15,540 bases of DNA from Candidatus Nitrosopumilus sp. (GTDB lineage: Archaea; Thermoproteota; Nitrososphaeria; Nitrososphaerales; Nitrosopumilaceae): positions 1-15,540 of the forward strand of contig JADHUF010000024.1 of assembly GCA_016784625.1 (NCBI GenBank), in the 5' to 3' direction. The stretch's first letter is position 1. Every line of letters starts with the position of its first letter. A program made the position numbers and the translations under genes. This document shows, piece after piece, positions 1-6,843 of the stretch. The notes under the pieces were generated by a model. That model saw only the letters and a program-made list of their open reading frames with translations, had not been told where the DNA came from and made no database searches.

Positions 1-442
1 GAATAACCTAATTTTTCAACATAAGTTTGTAATTTCAATGCAATTGCTTTACTGTCATCAATTATTACAATAGGTCTTGTAGCTTGAACTGTTGAGGAGA
101 TAATTGTTTTTGCCTTTTGATATGTAGTTTTTGCTTTATCAAATTCGCCCAAAATTAAGAAACATTTTGAAGCACAAAGTAATGCACCTCTAACATTCTT
201 GGAATTTTTTAAATTAGAATATTTTAAAACAAATCACCTGCTTCTTTGATTTCATTTTCAGAATCTTTTTTTTGTCTGTTTTTACACTCAGCAGCTAACA
301 TATACAATAAAGCTGATTCAACATGTTCTGATTTTTTGAGAGATTCAGCTTGATCTATTAATAGATGATAAGCAGTAATGAACTGTTTACTTTTTAGATG
401 TGTAACTGCAATCTCGCAATTTACTCTTGACCCCAATACCAA
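1..442 (-). pseudogene. TPR-like / response-regulator receiver protein, frameshifted and cut by the window edge
   Basis: Read from 442 toward 1, the first frame gives about 72 residues of helical, TPR/SNAP-like sequence (AYHLLIDQAESL, ESALLYMLAAECKN, EIKEAGDLF) and stops at TAA 224-226. The frame shifted by one base continues without a stop to the window edge: more TPR-like helices (GALLCASKCFLILGEFDKAK), then PIVIIDDSKAIALKLQTYVE, the typical start of a CheY-like receiver domain with its acidic pair. One extra T in the T4 run at 226-229 would fuse the two parts cleanly, so I read one gene with a one-base deletion. It could be a true pseudogene or a sequencing error; recoding is less likely. 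The start is a TTG at 442 or 436, with a TATA-like element at 458-465. The gene lies 42 bp downstream of the alcohol dehydrogenase on the same strand. The receiver domain continues outside the window, so its phosphoacceptor Asp cannot be seen. Confidence 0.72.
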
Positions 443-457
443 TATCCAATGTTTTTA

Positions 458-465
458 TTTTATAA
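458..465 (-). promoter_or_regulatory. TATA box of the TPR/response-regulator gene
   Basis: On the minus strand this reads TTATAAAA, about 20-26 bp upstream of the candidate TTG starts at 442 and 436. It suggests that the gene has its own leaderless promoter rather than depending on readthrough from the dehydrogenase gene. Confidence 0.4.
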
Positions 466-484
466 GATTTTGTAATGGACTAAA

Positions 485-1561
485 CTATGGATTTATCACA
501 GCACGACCAATGATTTTTCGTGCTTTGAGATCTTCCAAAGCAGTATTTGCCTCATCAAGAGGATATCTTTTTGATATAACTGGTTTTATTACACCTTTTT
601 TTGCTAATTCAATCAATTCAACCATGTCATTGTAATTTCCAGTATAAGCACCTTGAATAGTAATTGATTTGAGTGGAATTGTTACAAGAGATATTTCAAG
701 AGACCCACCAAAAAGTCCAACAAGTATCAGATTTCCCCTTTTTCGTAAAACTCCCAATGCTGTTTTTACAGTTTGTGGGGCATTTACAAAGTCAATAACA
801 CTATCTGCCCCTTTACCATTACAAATAGAAATTATTTTTTCTATTGGACTACCAGTTCCAGAAGATACAGATCCAACTACACTAGTGTTTACAACAAAAT
901 CTGCACCCATCTTTTTTGCAGTATCAAATTTTTTGTCATCTGTATCAATGCAAATAATTTTGGCTTTTGTTGTTGCCTTTGCAAGTTGTATCGCCATTAA
1001 TCCTAATCCACCAGCCCCAATTATAACCAAATATTCAGGAGAATTCACATTTGCTTTTTTAACAGCATTGTATGCAGTAAGTCCAGAACAAGCAAGAGAT
1101 GTTGCAGAATCTGGATCAACCCCGTCAAGTTTTGCCAAATATTTAAAATCAGGAATTAAAGCATAATCAGAATAGCCACCATCTTGAAAAACACCCATTG
1201 ATCTAGGGGCATCACACAAATTTTCATTTCCTACTTTACATGCAGGGCATTCCCCACAACCTATCCAAGGGAAAACTAAAACTTCATCTCCTTTTGATAT
1301 TCCAGAAACCCCGTCACCAATTTCTTCAACAGTTCCCACAATCTCATGCCCTGGAGTTACAGGATATTTTACACCTCTATCTGTAACTTTCATAAATTCT
1401 CCATCACCTAAATCATATCCACCTTCCCACAAGTGTAAATCACTATGACAGACACCAACAGATCTTACTTTGACTAAAACCTGGCTTCCTTGAGGTTTAG
1501 GAGTCTCAGACTCAAATACTGCAAGAGGCTCATTGGGGCCTGTAATTCGAGCAGATTTCAT
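485..1561 (-). CDS. Zinc-dependent alcohol dehydrogenase (medium-chain dehydrogenase/reductase family)
   Basis: The 358-residue protein has the full layout of a zinc-containing medium-chain alcohol dehydrogenase that oxidises alcohols or reduces aldehydes with NAD(P). An N-terminal GroES-like catalytic domain carries the catalytic zinc ligands Cys38 (GVCHSDLH) and His72-Glu73 (PGHE), with Cys158 (LACSGLTAY) as the likely third ligand. A structural-zinc lobe holds Cys102, Cys105, Cys108 and Cys116. A Rossmann domain follows with GAGGLG at 182-187 and Asp206 at the end of the second strand, a position that usually favours NAD over NADP. Length matches tetrameric archaeal enzymes. The ATG start lies about 25 bp from a TATA-like element, so the transcript is probably leaderless. 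It is divergent from scpA. The substrate cannot be read from the sequence. A semialdehyde or short-chain aldehyde role in carbon fixation is possible but unsupported here. Confidence 0.93.
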   Translation of the reverse strand: MKSARITGPNEPLAVFESETPKPQGSQVLVKVRSVGVCHSDLHLWEGGYDLGDGEFMKVTDRGVKYPVTPGHEIVGTVEEIGDGVSGISKGDEVLVFPWIGCGECPACKVGNENLCDAPRSMGVFQDGGYSDYALIPDFKYLAKLDGVDPDSATSLACSGLTAYNAVKKANVNSPEYLVIIGAGGLGLMAIQLAKATTKAKIICIDTDDKKFDTAKKMGADFVVNTSVVGSVSSGTGSPIEKIISICNGKGADSVIDFVNAPQTVKTALGVLRKRGNLILVGLFGGSLEISLVTIPLKSITIQGAYTGNYNDMVELIELAKKGVIKPVISKRYPLDEANTALEDLKARKIIGRAVINP

Positions 1562-1581
1562 AGACTAATTGTTTGTCATAA

Positions 1582-1590
1582 CAATATAAG
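1582..1590. promoter_or_regulatory. TATA element in the adh/scpA divergent region
   Basis: CAATATAAG reads as CTTATATTG on the minus strand, about 25 bp upstream of the dehydrogenase ATG at 1561, which is the usual archaeal leaderless spacing. It is the only TATA-like element in the 70-bp gap and could also serve scpA on the plus strand, which would put that transcript start near 1610. Confidence 0.45.
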
Positions 1591-1631
1591 AGTTGACTGG
1601 AAGTGAGAAAAAAATAGAGCCCTTAGATATT

Positions 1632-2333
1632 ATGGAATATGACAAAAGTTATCATGTGAGCGAATCACAAACTTCCAAAGGCATTTCTCAAGAACCAGTA
1701 AATATTCTATTTAGCCCATCATCTGTTGCCAAAAAAGACGTTTGGGAAATTGACCTGATTCAGATTTTGGATTTATTAATAAAAATTTTAGAAAAATCAG
1801 GTCAAAAAGATCTCAAAGTTGCAGGAATGGCAGCATTATCATCATCGTTAATCTATAGAATGAAAGTAGAAAGTATTTTTGCATTACAAAGAGCAGCAAT
1901 GGAGAAAAAATCAATGAGTCAAAGAACAGACATTGACATTGAATTAATTGACATTCCATTTAGGCATGAATCTACATATCCAGTTTCATTAGATGATTTA
2001 TTGGGATTACTTCAAAATCTTATTGGTACAATTGCAAATCCACAATCAAGAAGAAACAGAAAACTAGAGATTGAGCCAATTGAAGCACCTGATTTCCAAG
2101 AATATTTTATTTCATTAGAAAGCATCATTGGAAAATATGAGGACTTGGTAATGAAGAAAATTTCATCAGCTGGGTTTGGATTACTTCAAGATGTCATTAC
2201 AGATCTAGATCAAACTGATTCAATTAGGTGCTTCTTTGCGATATTATTTTTGGCCAGAGACCAAAAAGTAGACCTTGAGCAAGTTGAAGAAGACATCAAA
2301 ATTACGATAATAAAAGAAGAATTAACAAACTGA
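1632..2333 (+). CDS. scpA: Segregation and condensation protein ScpA (kleisin)
   Basis: This is an ScpA-type kleisin of 233 residues from ATG 1632. Kleisins bridge the two heads of an SMC dimer and bind ScpB in the chromosome-organising condensin complex. The N-terminal part carries the typical sequence PVNILFSPSSVAKKDVWEID and then ILDLLIKILEKSG, the SMC-neck-binding helical region. The sequence LKVAGMAALSSSLIYRMKVESI matches the conserved ScpA segment in which helices lead into the linker. The C-terminal winged-helix region ends near VDLEQVEEDIKITII. The frame is also open from a TTG at 1593, which would add 13 residues, but neither start has a Shine-Dalgarno sequence. I prefer the ATG because the only TATA element (1582-1590) would place transcription after the TTG. 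scpB follows 53 bp downstream. No smc gene is present in the window. Confidence 0.85.
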   Translation: MEYDKSYHVSESQTSKGISQEPVNILFSPSSVAKKDVWEIDLIQILDLLIKILEKSGQKDLKVAGMAALSSSLIYRMKVESIFALQRAAMEKKSMSQRTDIDIELIDIPFRHESTYPVSLDDLLGLLQNLIGTIANPQSRRNRKLEIEPIEAPDFQEYFISLESIIGKYEDLVMKKISSAGFGLLQDVITDLDQTDSIRCFFAILFLARDQKVDLEQVEEDIKITIIKEELTN

Positions 2334-2370
2334 TCAATAATGAAGAAAAGATTTCTTTAACTATATTTCA

Positions 2371-2377
2371 GAGGTGA
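2371..2377 (+). promoter_or_regulatory. Ribosome binding site of scpB
   Basis: GAGGTGA lies 9 nt before the TTG at 2387 and is a strong anti-Shine-Dalgarno match. It decides for the TTG start over GTG 2399 and ATG 2405, and fits internal translation initiation within an scpA-scpB transcript. Confidence 0.6.
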
Positions 2378-2386
2378 GATAGATAA

Positions 2387-2965
2387 TTGGCTAAAATAGT
2401 GAACATGGATGAAGCAACTGCAAGAATTGAAGCAGCACTTTACTCAGCAGGCAGACCTCTCAGAATAGAAGACGTAATCAGAGCCTCAGGCACAGAATCC
2501 AGGACAAAGACATTAGAATTACTCGACAGCATTATGAAAAAGACAAAGTCTGCATTCAAAGCACTCGAAGTAATCATACTCCCAGATGGATCATATGTAT
2601 TTCAGCTAAAGCCAGAATTCAGTTCTACTGTGAAAAGATATGCTTCAAAACCAATTCTTCCAAATGCAGCACTAAAGACATTATCTTACATTGCATATAG
2701 TCAACCAATATCATCAAAACAACTTGTAGAAACAAGAGGTTCTGGCGTTTATGCACATCTAAAAGAACTACGACAATTAGATTTTATCCATCATCAAAAT
2801 GTTGGAAGATTAAAAATTTACACAACAACAGAAAAATTCCAAAAATATTTTGGAATTCAAGGAGATGTGGAAGATCTAAAACAAAGACTATTTTCCAAAG
2901 TGAGAAAAACAGCAAGTATGAGCCATACAAATCCTACTCCACAAATTGTTACAGAATTAAACTAA
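2387..2965 (+). CDS. scpB: Segregation and condensation protein ScpB
   Basis: This is the winged-helix partner of ScpA in the SMC complex, with 192 residues. Two winged-helix domains are recognisable. The first begins with ATARIEAALYSAGRPLRIEDVIRA, the typical ScpB opening helix and turn, and ends in a wing with SYVFQLKPEF. The second contains LKTLSYIAYSQPISSKQLVETRG, close to the conserved ScpB signature in which most bacterial proteins read LAIIAY-QPITRAEIE-RG, followed by LRQLDFIHHQNVGRLKIYTTTEKFQKYFGI. The C-terminal tail is short and polar. The TTG start is supported by an upstream GAGGTGA. The gene follows scpA on the same strand and is likely cotranscribed with it. The family assignment is firm, while the archaeal complex stoichiometry cannot be judged from sequence. 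Confidence 0.92.
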   Translation: MAKIVNMDEATARIEAALYSAGRPLRIEDVIRASGTESRTKTLELLDSIMKKTKSAFKALEVIILPDGSYVFQLKPEFSSTVKRYASKPILPNAALKTLSYIAYSQPISSKQLVETRGSGVYAHLKELRQLDFIHHQNVGRLKIYTTTEKFQKYFGIQGDVEDLKQRLFSKVRKTASMSHTNPTPQIVTELN

Positions 2966-3001
2966 GTAGATTTTTTTATCAAGGCTAATTTTTTGCGTTT
3001 T

Positions 3002-3010
3002 GTATAAATT
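3002..3010 (+). promoter_or_regulatory. TATA box of the S8e-SRP19 operon
   Basis: GTATAAATT is centred about 27 bp upstream of the GTG at 3033, so the transcript likely begins at the start codon itself. This supports the GTG start. Confidence 0.6.
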
Positions 3011-3032
3011 AGAGTAATTCAGACAAATCTTT

Positions 3033-3416
3033 GTGAGAAAATCAGTAGAGAATCTAGCAACCAGTAAAATAACTGGTGGAAGAAGACATCCACTTAGAAC
3101 TAGACGAAAATATGAAACAGATAGATATCCAAATGAAGCAATAAATGAAACTCAAGTAACAATAACAAGACGAATACGTGGAGACAATAGAAAGACAGCT
3201 TTGAAATCAATTGATTTTGTTAATCTAGCTACAGGAGATGCTAAAGTTAAGAAAGTAAAAATTCTCAAAGTTTTAGAGAATGCTACAAATAACGATTACA
3301 AACGACGTGGCATTATTACAAAAGGTGCAGTATTAGAAACACAAGAAGGTAAATGCAGAATAGTTTCTAGACCAGGACAAACCGGAATAGCTAACGCAAT
3401 TTTACTAACGGAATAA
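3033..3416 (+). CDS. rps8e: 30S ribosomal protein S8e (eS8)
   Basis: This archaeal/eukaryotic-type small-subunit ribosomal protein has 127 residues, the usual archaeal length. Features seen are the basic N-terminal segment with SKITGGRRHPLRTRRKYE, the stretch ETQVTITRRIRGDNRKTALK, and the C-terminal S8e pattern RRGIITKGAVLETQEGKCRIVSRPGQTG, in which NDYKRRGIITKGA is highly typical of the family. The start is GTG, placed by the TATA box 27 bp upstream and by similarity to the usual archaeal N-terminus (KKSIENLATSKITGG-like). It is followed after 1 nt by SRP19, so the two are translated from one message. There is nothing unusual in composition or length. Confidence 0.97.
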   Translation: MRKSVENLATSKITGGRRHPLRTRRKYETDRYPNEAINETQVTITRRIRGDNRKTALKSIDFVNLATGDAKVKKVKILKVLENATNNDYKRRGIITKGAVLETQEGKCRIVSRPGQTGIANAILLTE

Positions 3417-3417
3417 A

Positions 3418-3717
3418 ATGAAAGATTACGAACACATCGTAATCTGGTTGGATTATTTCAACAAGAATTTAAAAAAATCAAAAGGTCGAAGATTAGGATT
3501 AGAAAAATGTGTTTTTGATCCTTCACTAAAAGAATTAATGGATGCAACAAAAACTGCAGGATTTGAAATTACAGAATCAGATGACAAAGTAAGATTTCCT
3601 AAAAGACCATTTGTTAGATCAGGATATGTTATTTTACCAAAAGAATCCTCCAAAACAAAAGTTCTTAACAAAATTTCGGAAAAATTAATTGCAAAAAGGT
3701 CCAAACAGTCAAAATAA
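3418..3717 (+). CDS. srp19: Signal recognition particle 19 kDa protein SRP19
   Basis: SRP19 binds the tips of helices 6 and 8 of the archaeal 7S SRP RNA and prepares it for SRP54. The 99-residue product starts with YEHIVIWLDYFNKNLKKSKGRR, the classic SRP19 opening in which a conserved Trp-x-x-Tyr strand is followed by a basic loop (KSKGRRLG). A central segment then runs LKELMDATKTAGF, and the sequence KRPFVRSGYVILPKE corresponds to the conserved RNA-binding turn with basic and aromatic residues. The C-terminus is Lys-rich. It begins 1 nt after the S8e stop codon, so translation is probably coupled. The length matches archaeal SRP19 (about 90-105 residues). Confidence 0.95.
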   Translation: MKDYEHIVIWLDYFNKNLKKSKGRRLGLEKCVFDPSLKELMDATKTAGFEITESDDKVRFPKRPFVRSGYVILPKESSKTKVLNKISEKLIAKRSKQSK

Positions 3718-3795
3718 AATCAAATCTAGCTCTTAACTAAAGTAAAGTTGACAGAAGTCTATGATAAGAATATCACATTAGTGTTTTTAATTGCA

Positions 3796-3801
3796 GGAGG
3801 T
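3796..3801 (+). promoter_or_regulatory. Ribosome binding site of gar1
   Basis: GGAGGT lies 10 nt upstream of ATG 3812 and is a near-perfect Shine-Dalgarno. It argues against the longer frame from TTG 3791, which would run through the site, and shows that this message has a leader, unlike many neighbours. Confidence 0.6.
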
Positions 3802-3811
3802 AGGCGAAATA

Positions 3812-4060
3812 ATGCACCTAGCCGGTAGCGGCAGGGTAATCATTCAGCTAACTAACAAATTAGTTGAAGGACAGATACTCTGTGACGACAAAGGAACTAG
3901 AGTTGCAAAAGTAATGGAATTGATTGGTCCAGTTAGAAGACCATTTGCATCTGCAACTCCGTTAACAAACAATATCAAAAAATACATTGGCAAAAGTGTT
4001 TTCGCATCTGAAGAATCTCCTGCTAGTACACCAAAAAAATTTAGGAGAAAAAATAAATGA
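3812..4060 (+). CDS. gar1: H/ACA RNA-protein complex protein Gar1
   Basis: Gar1 is part of the H/ACA ribonucleoprotein (Cbf5, Nop10, L7Ae, Gar1) that makes pseudouridine in rRNA, where it binds Cbf5 and promotes substrate turnover. The 82-residue product shows the six-stranded Gar1 barrel: GSGRVIIQL, GQILCDDKGTRVAKVMELIGPVRRPFASATPL, then a Lys-rich tail. The segment VAKVMELIGPVRRPFAS is the family signature (usually KV-E-IGPV--PY-SV). The start is ATG 3812 because of the GGAGGT upstream. The stop overlaps the TFB start by 4 bp (ATGA), giving a coupled gar1-tfb pair that recurs in many archaea. The fold and neighbour agree, so confidence is high. Confidence 0.93.
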   Translation: MHLAGSGRVIIQLTNKLVEGQILCDDKGTRVAKVMELIGPVRRPFASATPLTNNIKKYIGKSVFASEESPASTPKKFRRKNK

Positions 4061-5010
4061 ACATACTAGAAAAACAAAACTGTCCTGAATGTAAATCAAC
4101 ATTAGTTGATGACATGCAGAATGGTGAAATAATCTGTTCTGGTTGCGGCGTTGTAGTCGATGATCAGATATCAGATTTTGGTCCAGAAACAATAAGCTCG
4201 AATCTCGAAGACAAGATGAAGCTAGCAAGAGCAACCGGACAAACAACTTATTCTCAACATGACTTGGGAATAGCAACTGAGATTTCAATTAGTGCAAAGG
4301 ACTTTAGTGGAAAAACAATCAACCACAATGTAGCAAGTCAAATGCATAATCTCAGAAAATGGCAACAGAGAATACGCGTTTCTTCACCAAAAGAAAGAAG
4401 ATTAGCAAGTGTTTTAACAAAAATGGGTGAAACATGTGCAAGTCTTAATCTTTCAAGAAACGTGTTGGAAACTGCTTCTATGATATACAGAAACATGGAT
4501 GGACATGTTGATGTGAAGGGAAAATCAGTAGTTAGCATTACAGCTGCTACAATTTACATGGCATGCAAACAATGTGATGTGATAAGATCATTAGAAGAAA
4601 TTTGTCGAGGAATATGTCCGGCAGCAGATGTTAAATCAAAAACAAAACTTGCAGCAAGATACTATAGAACCATGGTAATGGAAATGGGACAATTAACTGC
4701 CCCAGTTGTAACCATGGACAAATACATCTCAAAGATTGCAAACATGACACAAACTGAGGTAAGAGTCGAAAGACTAGCCTTAGAAATTGCAGAAAAAACC
4801 AAAGATAGTAGCATTTCAGATGGGAAAGCTCCCAACGGAATTGCAGCAGCATATCTGTATGTTGCATCAGTCCTGCTTGGACAAAACGTACTTCAAAGAG
4901 ACGTTTCAAGTATTGCAGGCGTCACAGAAGTTACTATCAGAAATAGATGTAAAGAGATTCTAACTTGTTACAAACTCAAAATTACTTTGAGACCATCTCT
5001 GACCAAATAA
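4057..5010 (+). CDS. tfb: Transcription initiation factor TFB (TFIIB homologue)
   Basis: TFB joins TBP on the promoter and recruits archaeal RNA polymerase. The 317-residue protein has an N-terminal zinc ribbon with Cys9, Cys12, Cys27 and Cys30 (CPEC and CSGC), a B-finger/reader segment (ARATGQTTYSQHDLGIATEI, matching the usual R-G---HD-GL-T pattern), a linker, and two cyclin-like repeats of about 90 residues each. The first covers roughly 105-195 (RRLASVLTKMGETCASLNL, ITAATIYMACKQCDV). The second covers roughly 205-300 (YISKIANMTQTEVRVERLALEI, PNGIAAAYLYVAS). The C-terminal VTEVTIRNRCKEI contributes the helix-turn-helix that reads the BRE element. It is translationally coupled to gar1. Thaumarchaea carry several TFBs, and I cannot tell whether this is the housekeeping copy, although its ribosomal and RNP context suggests so. 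Confidence 0.97.
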   Translation: MNILEKQNCPECKSTLVDDMQNGEIICSGCGVVVDDQISDFGPETISSNLEDKMKLARATGQTTYSQHDLGIATEISISAKDFSGKTINHNVASQMHNLRKWQQRIRVSSPKERRLASVLTKMGETCASLNLSRNVLETASMIYRNMDGHVDVKGKSVVSITAATIYMACKQCDVIRSLEEICRGICPAADVKSKTKLAARYYRTMVMEMGQLTAPVVTMDKYISKIANMTQTEVRVERLALEIAEKTKDSSISDGKAPNGIAAAYLYVASVLLGQNVLQRDVSSIAGVTEVTIRNRCKEILTCYKLKITLRPSLTK

Positions 5011-5014
5011 TTAT

Positions 5015-5028
5015 CCCCCCCCCTTTTC
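5015..5028 (+). terminator. Possible T-tract terminator after tfb, with a C9 run
   Basis: After the tfb stop there is a run of nine C followed by TTTTCATTTTATT. The T-rich tract fits an archaeal terminator. The C run is striking in such an AT-rich region. No hairpin is visible, so the call rests on position and the T tract. Confidence 0.35.
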
Positions 5029-5074
5029 ATTTTATTATCAAAAATGTCCGTTAGGATCAGCTAAATTTCGTCGG

Positions 5075-5084
5075 CATTATATAG
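5075..5084 (+). promoter_or_regulatory. TATA box of sufC
   Basis: CATTATATAG is centred 26 bp upstream of ATG 5106, the spacing expected for a leaderless transcript. Confidence 0.55.
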
Positions 5085-5105
5085 AGAAACAGAATAAAAC
5101 GCGAC

Positions 5106-5876
5106 ATGGCAGTATTAGAAATCAAAGACCTTCATGTATCAAGAGAAGGCAAAGAGATTCTCAAAGGAGTCAATCTTAAGACAGGACCTGGAGAAGTACA
5201 TGCCATTATGGGACCAAATGGTTCAGGGAAAAGTACATTATCTTACACATTACTTGGACACCCAAAATATCAAGTAACAAAAGGAGATATTTTGATTGAT
5301 GGTGAAAGCATTTTAGGTTTAACTGCAGATGAAAGAGCAAAGAAAGGATTGTTTTTAGGATTTCAATATCCAACAGAAGTTTCGGGTGTAGGATTTTCAC
5401 ATTTTCTTAGAACAGCTTACAATTCTTTAAGCAAAGCACTAGAAGGAGATGACAGAGAAGTCTTCATCACAGTAAGAGAGTTTCAAAAATATCTAAAAGA
5501 AAACTTGGAAAAAGTTGGATTAAAAGAAGAATTTCTTTCAAGATACCTTAATGAAGGATTTTCTGGAGGAGAAAAGAAACGTGCAGAAGTATTACAAATG
5601 GCAGTATTAAGACCAAAAATTTCAATTTTAGATGAACCAGATTCAGGTTTAGATATTGATGCAGTTCAAGCAGTAGCACAAGCAATTAGTAAAGTATCTG
5701 GAAAAGAGGCAACTACAATTATAATCACTCACTATGCTAGAATTCTAAAATTCTTAGATAAGCTAGACTTTGTTCATGTGTTTGCAGGAGGAAAAGTATT
5801 ACAGACAGGTGATGCAACCCTTGCAGACAAATTAGAAGCAGAGGGTTATGAGTGGGCCATAGAACAAGCAGCATAA
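5106..5876 (+). CDS. sufC: Fe-S cluster assembly ATPase SufC
   Basis: SufC is the cytosolic ABC-type ATPase of the SUF system. It binds SufB and SufD and drives the scaffold changes that build Fe-S clusters. The 256-residue sequence has Walker A at 36-44 (GPNGSGKST), the Q-loop Gln87 in FLGFQYPTEVSG (a strongly SufC-specific segment), the ABC signature SGGEKKR at 153-159 (SufC family, not LSGGQ), Walker B with ILDEPDSGLDID at 174-185, and the switch His209 (ITHYAR). There are no membrane segments. The start is ATG with a TATA box 26 bp upstream. sufB and sufD are not next to it inside this window, because the next gene is an unrelated small protein, so the partner genes must lie elsewhere. 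Confidence 0.97.
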   Translation: MAVLEIKDLHVSREGKEILKGVNLKTGPGEVHAIMGPNGSGKSTLSYTLLGHPKYQVTKGDILIDGESILGLTADERAKKGLFLGFQYPTEVSGVGFSHFLRTAYNSLSKALEGDDREVFITVREFQKYLKENLEKVGLKEEFLSRYLNEGFSGGEKKRAEVLQMAVLRPKISILDEPDSGLDIDAVQAVAQAISKVSGKEATTIIITHYARILKFLDKLDFVHVFAGGKVLQTGDATLADKLEAEGYEWAIEQAA

Positions 5877-5880
5877 TCAA

Positions 5881-5889
5881 ATTTAAACA
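5881..5889 (+). promoter_or_regulatory. TATA-like element before the DUF167 gene
   Basis: ATTTAAACA is centred about 26 bp upstream of the TTG at 5911. It supports an unusual TTG start with a leaderless transcript, although the whole gap is A/T-rich and the match may be chance. Confidence 0.35.
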
Positions 5890-5910
5890 GAAAAATTTTT
5901 TAAAAAACTA

Positions 5911-6120
5911 TTGATTTACAAAGTTCAAGTAGAATTTTCTAAAGAATTTCTAAAAGTTCATGACGATCAAATCAACATTGGAATAAAATCAAAGCCCATC
6001 AAAGGAGAATCCAATAAAGAAATCATCAAAAAACTAGCAAAGCATTTTGGAGTATCAACTGTATTAATTCAGATAAAATCAGGTCATAAATCTAGGCAAA
6101 AAATTATCGAAGTATTATAA
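5911..6120 (+). CDS. DUF167 / YggU family small protein
   Basis: The 69-residue product fits the DUF167 (YggU/C15orf40-like) family: an initial strand (YKVQVEFSKEFLKV), the motif IGIKSKPIKGESNKEIIKKLAKHFGV, then VLIQIKSGHKSRQKIIEV. In the family these correspond to V-PgA--A---G--L--LA--L-V and the conserved SG--SR-K-V-I segment. The biochemical role is not settled. The start is a TTG 34 bp after sufC with no Shine-Dalgarno, and no ATG lies in frame near it. It could be cotranscribed with sufC or use its own weak promoter. The high Lys content is normal for this genome. Confidence 0.8.
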   Translation: MIYKVQVEFSKEFLKVHDDQINIGIKSKPIKGESNKEIIKKLAKHFGVSTVLIQIKSGHKSRQKIIEVL

Positions 6121-6138
6121 TAGAGAATCTAGTTTTTG

Positions 6139-6147
6139 TTTAAATAG
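6139..6147 (+). promoter_or_regulatory. TATA box of the ChdC-like gene
   Basis: TTTAAATAG is centred 26 bp upstream of ATG 6169, which indicates a separate leaderless promoter for the chlorite-dismutase-fold gene. Confidence 0.55.
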
Positions 6148-6168
6148 GGTTTCAAGATTGGGAAAAAC

Positions 6169-6843
6169 ATGTCAGAAGACAATGATCAACATTATTTTAA
6201 TTTCTCATTTTTCAAAGTAGACCCCAAATGGAGATGGATGGCAGACTTGGCAAAAGAAGAATCTGCAAAAGAAGTTGAAAATGTAATTAAAAATTCAGGA
6301 ATAATGTTTAGATCATATTCAAATTTAGGGTTAAGAGATGATACTGACTTTCTGTTATGGTTTTCTGCAAAAACAGTTGAAGAAATTCAAATAGTTATTG
6401 AGAAATTATACAAAACAGTATTTGGAAAATACATCATACCTTCTAGAACATATCTTTCATGTACTAGACCATCACTTTATGTTCAAGAACAAAAAGCACA
6501 TGGTTTTGTCACAGGGACTGATCCAAAAAAACATGTGATAGTATACCCATTTACTAAAACAAGAGAATGGTATCTAATACCAAAAGAAAAACGTCAAGAA
6601 ATAATGGATGAGCATATAGAAGTAAGCAAAAAATACCCTCAAGTCATACTTAACACGACATACTCTTTTGGAATTCATGATGAAGATTTCATGTTAGCAT
6701 TTGAAGTAGATGATATCAGGGATTTCCAAGATCTAATCATGGAATTAAGAGAGACTCAAGTATCCACATATGTCAAAAATGATATTCCAATGATTGTATG
6801 TGTCAAAAAAGACCTAGTTCCATTAATTTCAAGTTTAGGATAA
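6169..6843 (+). CDS. Chlorite-dismutase-fold heme protein, probable coproheme decarboxylase (ChdC/HemQ-like)
   Basis: The 224-residue product belongs to the chlorite dismutase/HemQ superfamily. Its C-terminal half matches the actinobacterial ChdC pattern closely: VYPFTKTREWYLIP (126-138), then EHIEVSKKYPQV, NTTYSFGIHDEDF, AFEVDD and a final segment ending near the conserved IPMIV. Tyr126 and Trp134 have the +8 spacing of the catalytic Tyr/Trp pair in actinobacterial ChdC. His149 in MDEH fits the proximal heme ligand, and His111 is a candidate distal base. The distal Arg needed for chlorite dismutation appears to be Leu161. ChdC enzymes turn Fe-coproporphyrin III into heme b using peroxide. 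Siroheme and ALA genes 1.4-6 kb away make that role attractive. The alternative is an uncharacterised heme-binding peroxidase of the same fold. Confidence 0.82.
   Translation: MSEDNDQHYFNFSFFKVDPKWRWMADLAKEESAKEVENVIKNSGIMFRSYSNLGLRDDTDFLLWFSAKTVEEIQIVIEKLYKTVFGKYIIPSRTYLSCTRPSLYVQEQKAHGFVTGTDPKKHVIVYPFTKTREWYLIPKEKRQEIMDEHIEVSKKYPQVILNTTYSFGIHDEDFMLAFEVDDIRDFQDLIMELRETQVSTYVKNDIPMIVCVKKDLVPLISSLG

Noticed and set aside
224..230. Programmed -1 ribosomal frameshift in the TPR/receiver gene
   Set aside because: The sequence around the stop (G TTT TAA AAT) is not a proper slippery heptamer, and no stimulatory hairpin is seen. A base deletion explains it more simply.
669..1166. 165-codon open frame on the plus strand
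   Set aside because: It lies entirely opposite the alcohol dehydrogenase, whose catalytic and zinc motifs are unmistakable, and its translation resembles no family.
3791..3811. Longer Gar1 from TTG 3791
   Set aside because: The extra codons cover the Shine-Dalgarno site GGAGGT that serves ATG 3812.
6169..6843. Function as a chlorite dismutase
   Set aside because: The distal Arg seems absent and the motifs follow actinobacterial coproheme decarboxylases.
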